64,000 bases of DNA. It comes from Rhizobiales bacterium PAR1 (GTDB lineage: Bacteria > Pseudomonadota > Alphaproteobacteria > Rhizobiales > Beijerinckiaceae). Below, piece by piece: positions 62,386 through 64,000 of the stretch. Position 1 is the first letter of the stretch, and each line of letters starts with the position of its first letter. The notes beneath the pieces were generated by a model, which worked only from the letters and a program-made list of their open reading frames with translations, was not told the DNA's origin and did no database searches. The stretch lies in contig NKIW01000004.1 in assembly GCA_002256205.1 (NCBI GenBank), forward strand, positions 1 to 64,000, in the 5' to 3' direction. The position numbers were made by a program, and so were the translations under genes.

Positions 62386-63051
62386 ATGGCGAATACCGTG
62401 AAATCAGGGGCTCCAAAAAGCAAGACCGCACCGCCGCGCGTCTGGCAACGCATGCTTTCGGGCCGCAGGCTTGATCTTGCCGACCCCTCCCCGCTCGATA
62501 TCGAGATCGAGGATATCGCCCACGGCCTTGCGCGCGTCGCCCGCTGGAACGGCCAGACGCTCGGCCCGCACATCTATTCGGTCGCACAGCATTCGCTCTT
62601 TGTTGAAGCCATCGCCGACACTCTGAGCCCGCAGGCCGGCGTGCGTGTGCGCCTGGCCGTTCTGCTGCATGATGCAGCGGAATATGTCGTCGGCGACATG
62701 ATCTCGCCTTTCAAGGCGATGATCGGCGGCTCATACCGTGAGACAGAAAACCGTATTCTCGATGCGACAATGCGACGTTTCGGCTTGCCTGCTCCGATGA
62801 CACGGATTGCCTCGGCCCTTGCCAAGAAGGCGGACCGCGCGGCCGCTTATCACGAGGCGACGCGGCTGGCCGGCTTCACTCCTGCAGAAGCGCGCGAGAT
62901 TTTCGGTGACCCCTTGCGACTGAGTTCGGCTGTGCTGGCCCTGGCGGAGCCGATGCCCATCGATGCGGCAAAGGCCGCGTTTCTGGCCCGCTTCACAGCG
63001 CTTGATCGGGCGTTGCAGGCGGGCCAATCTGACGGCAACGCCACGCCGTAA
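62386..63051 (+). CDS. HD-domain hydrolase (YfbR-like)
   Basis: This 221-residue HD-superfamily phosphohydrolase has the metal site histidine in SVAQHSLFVEAIA, the HD pair in VLLHDAAEYVVGD (about residue 97) and the late aspartate in KKADRAAAYHEA. Such proteins act as 5'-nucleotidases of deoxynucleotides. Its start at 62386 is an ATG. It lies 25 bases upstream of the tyrosine-phosphatase-like gene. Confidence 0.85.
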   Translation: MANTVKSGAPKSKTAPPRVWQRMLSGRRLDLADPSPLDIEIEDIAHGLARVARWNGQTLGPHIYSVAQHSLFVEAIADTLSPQAGVRVRLAVLLHDAAEYVVGDMISPFKAMIGGSYRETENRILDATMRRFGLPAPMTRIASALAKKADRAAAYHEATRLAGFTPAEAREIFGDPLRLSSAVLALAEPMPIDAAKAAFLARFTALDRALQAGQSDGNATP

Positions 63052-63076
63052 ACCTCATGCCCCGAAAGAGCATATC

Positions 63077-63598
63077 ATGCCGCGCATTCACGTCTGCTCG
63101 CTTCGCCGCCTTCCGCAGACTGTCGAGGAGACCGGTGCGCGCGATGTCGTCACGCTGATCAAGAACATCGCGCAAGTCGCAACACCGCAACCCGTGGTGC
63201 GTGAGCGCCATCTCGCGCTCGATTTCGCCGATATCGTCGTTCCGACCGAGGGGCAGGTGATGGCAAACGAGACGCATGTCAGCGATCTCCTGCGCTTTGT
63301 GCGGCGCTGGGATCGGGTGGCGCCGCTGGTGGTGCATTGCTACGCCGGTGTCAGCCGCTCGACTGCTGGCGCCTTCATCACGGCCTGCGCGCTGCGACCG
63401 GATCAGCCGGAAGAGGTTTGGGCTGAGGCGATCCGCGCACAATCCCCCACCGCGACGCCCAACCTCCATCTCGTGACGTTGGCGGATCGCCTGCTCGCGC
63501 GGCGCGGGCGGATGATCGCCGCGATCGAGGCCATCGGCCGGGGAGAAGATTGCTTCGAGGGCGTGCCCTTCGCGCTCGATATCGGTCCGGCGGGCTGA
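63077..63598 (+). CDS. Tyrosine/dual-specificity-phosphatase-like protein
   Basis: This 173-residue protein has the CX5R active-site loop HCYAGVSRSTAGAFITACAL (about residue 90), typical of cysteine-based phosphatases. An upstream aspartate in LDFADIVVP may be the acid. The ATG at 63077 is preferred to the longer frame from 62963, which overlaps the HD gene. The substrate is unknown. Confidence 0.85.
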   Translation: MPRIHVCSLRRLPQTVEETGARDVVTLIKNIAQVATPQPVVRERHLALDFADIVVPTEGQVMANETHVSDLLRFVRRWDRVAPLVVHCYAGVSRSTAGAFITACALRPDQPEEVWAEAIRAQSPTATPNLHLVTLADRLLARRGRMIAAIEAIGRGEDCFEGVPFALDIGPAG

Positions 63599-63601
63599 GT
63601 A

Positions 63602-64000
63602 GTGGCAAGCCTTCAACCCATGACAAGCCTTCAGCCCATCGAAATCAACCTGACCGCTGTTGTCATGGCGGTGCATCAGGACCAGCCGGTGGTCTATGCC
63701 TCCTCGCTTGGCGATAACCTGCCGCTTGGCTTGCCTTCCGGCCCGTTCGACCCGGTGAACCACCGCACGCTGGAGCTGGGTTTGAGGGGTTTCGCGCAGG
63801 ACCAGGCCGGGCTTGACCTCGATTATGTCGAGCAGCTCTACACCTTCGGCGACCGGGGACGGAACCTGATCGATGCCTCGCCAAGCGATGGGTTTGGCGC
63901 GCCGCATATCGTCTCCATCGGGTATCTTGCGCTGACCCGGATTTTTCCCGGCGCGACCGAGCGAACCAATTTCCAGCCGCTCTACACGAGTTTTCCGTGG
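63602..64000 (+). CDS. NrtR-like NUDIX regulator (N-terminal part, cut by window end)
   Basis: From the GTG at 63602 an open frame of 133 codons runs to the window end. The translation (IEINLTAVVMAVHQDQPVVY, PSGPFDPVNHRTLELGLRG, DYVEQLYTFGDRGR) matches the NUDIX part of the alphaproteobacterial NrtR-like NAD-metabolism regulators. The C-terminal winged helix would lie to the right. Its regulatory role is inferred from the family. Confidence 0.75.
   Translation, partial: MASLQPMTSLQPIEINLTAVVMAVHQDQPVVYASSLGDNLPLGLPSGPFDPVNHRTLELGLRGFAQDQAGLDLDYVEQLYTFGDRGRNLIDASPSDGFGAPHIVSIGYLALTRIFPGATERTNFQPLYTSFPW

Noticed and set aside
1-64000. CRISPR array, prophage or complete insertion sequence
   Set aside because: No regularly spaced repeats, transposase genes or phage structural genes were seen; only one integrase remnant.

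Overview
The window is a GC-rich (roughly 60% by eye) chromosomal segment of an alphaproteobacterium, most probably of the order Hyphomicrobiales (Rhizobiales). This rests on the housekeeping genes (folP-folB-folK, bioY, ribBA with a degenerate RibA half, aroC, fabI, pdxH, pyrC, ygfZ), on families typical of that group (TIGR02301, DUF1499, an NrtR-like NUDIX protein) and on the many substrate-binding-protein transporters. I cannot name a genus from sequence alone.

The left half (about 0.7-32.4 kb) is an accessory catabolic region. It opens after a glycine riboswitch that reads leftward out of the window and a MarR regulator facing a truncated MFS transporter. Block A (1.3-9.5 kb) holds a GntR regulator, a split allophanate hydrolase, an SsuABC/TauABC-type ABC importer, two polysaccharide-deacetylase/allantoinase-like proteins and an alpha/beta hydrolase. 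It looks like a uptake-and-hydrolysis module for a nitrogenous, ureide-like compound. Block B (9.6-13.5 kb) is a polyamine/opine-type ABC importer behind a near-perfect sigma-54 promoter, so it is probably nitrogen controlled. Block C (13.9-32.4 kb) is the most unusual part. It has an HcnABC-like (opine / D-hydroxyproline dehydrogenase-like) flavoenzyme encoded twice, once as three genes and once as a single 959-residue fusion. Each copy lies beside its own DapA-family lyase, with amino-acid ABC importer parts, a phosphotriesterase-like protein, a DUF6282 hydrolase, an aspartate-dehydrogenase-like protein and an M20 peptidase relative with an altered active site. I infer a pathway that imports an amino-acid-derived secondary amine, oxidises it, and processes the imine or keto-acid product. 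The substrate is unknown.

This region ends at an integrase remnant beside tRNA-Gln, followed by tRNA-Pro with a duplicated 3' end. These features suggest an old genomic-island boundary.

The right half (33-64 kb) is mostly core metabolism: an AGE-family epimerase, the folate cluster, the BioY biotin transporter, membrane proteins (DUF1499, M48, DUF898), an L,D-transpeptidase, a histone-deacetylase-like hydrolase, RibBA fused to an N-terminal HTH with a palindrome upstream, chorismate synthase, FabI, a DnaJ-type co-chaperone, PdxH, AzlCD, dihydroorotase, YgfZ and small regulators. Set among these is a 1337-residue Pls/PosA-type single-module non-ribosomal peptide synthetase, the family of epsilon-poly-lysine synthetase. 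Its adenylation pocket, aligned by eye, looks suited to a basic amino acid. The window ends inside an NrtR-like NUDIX gene.
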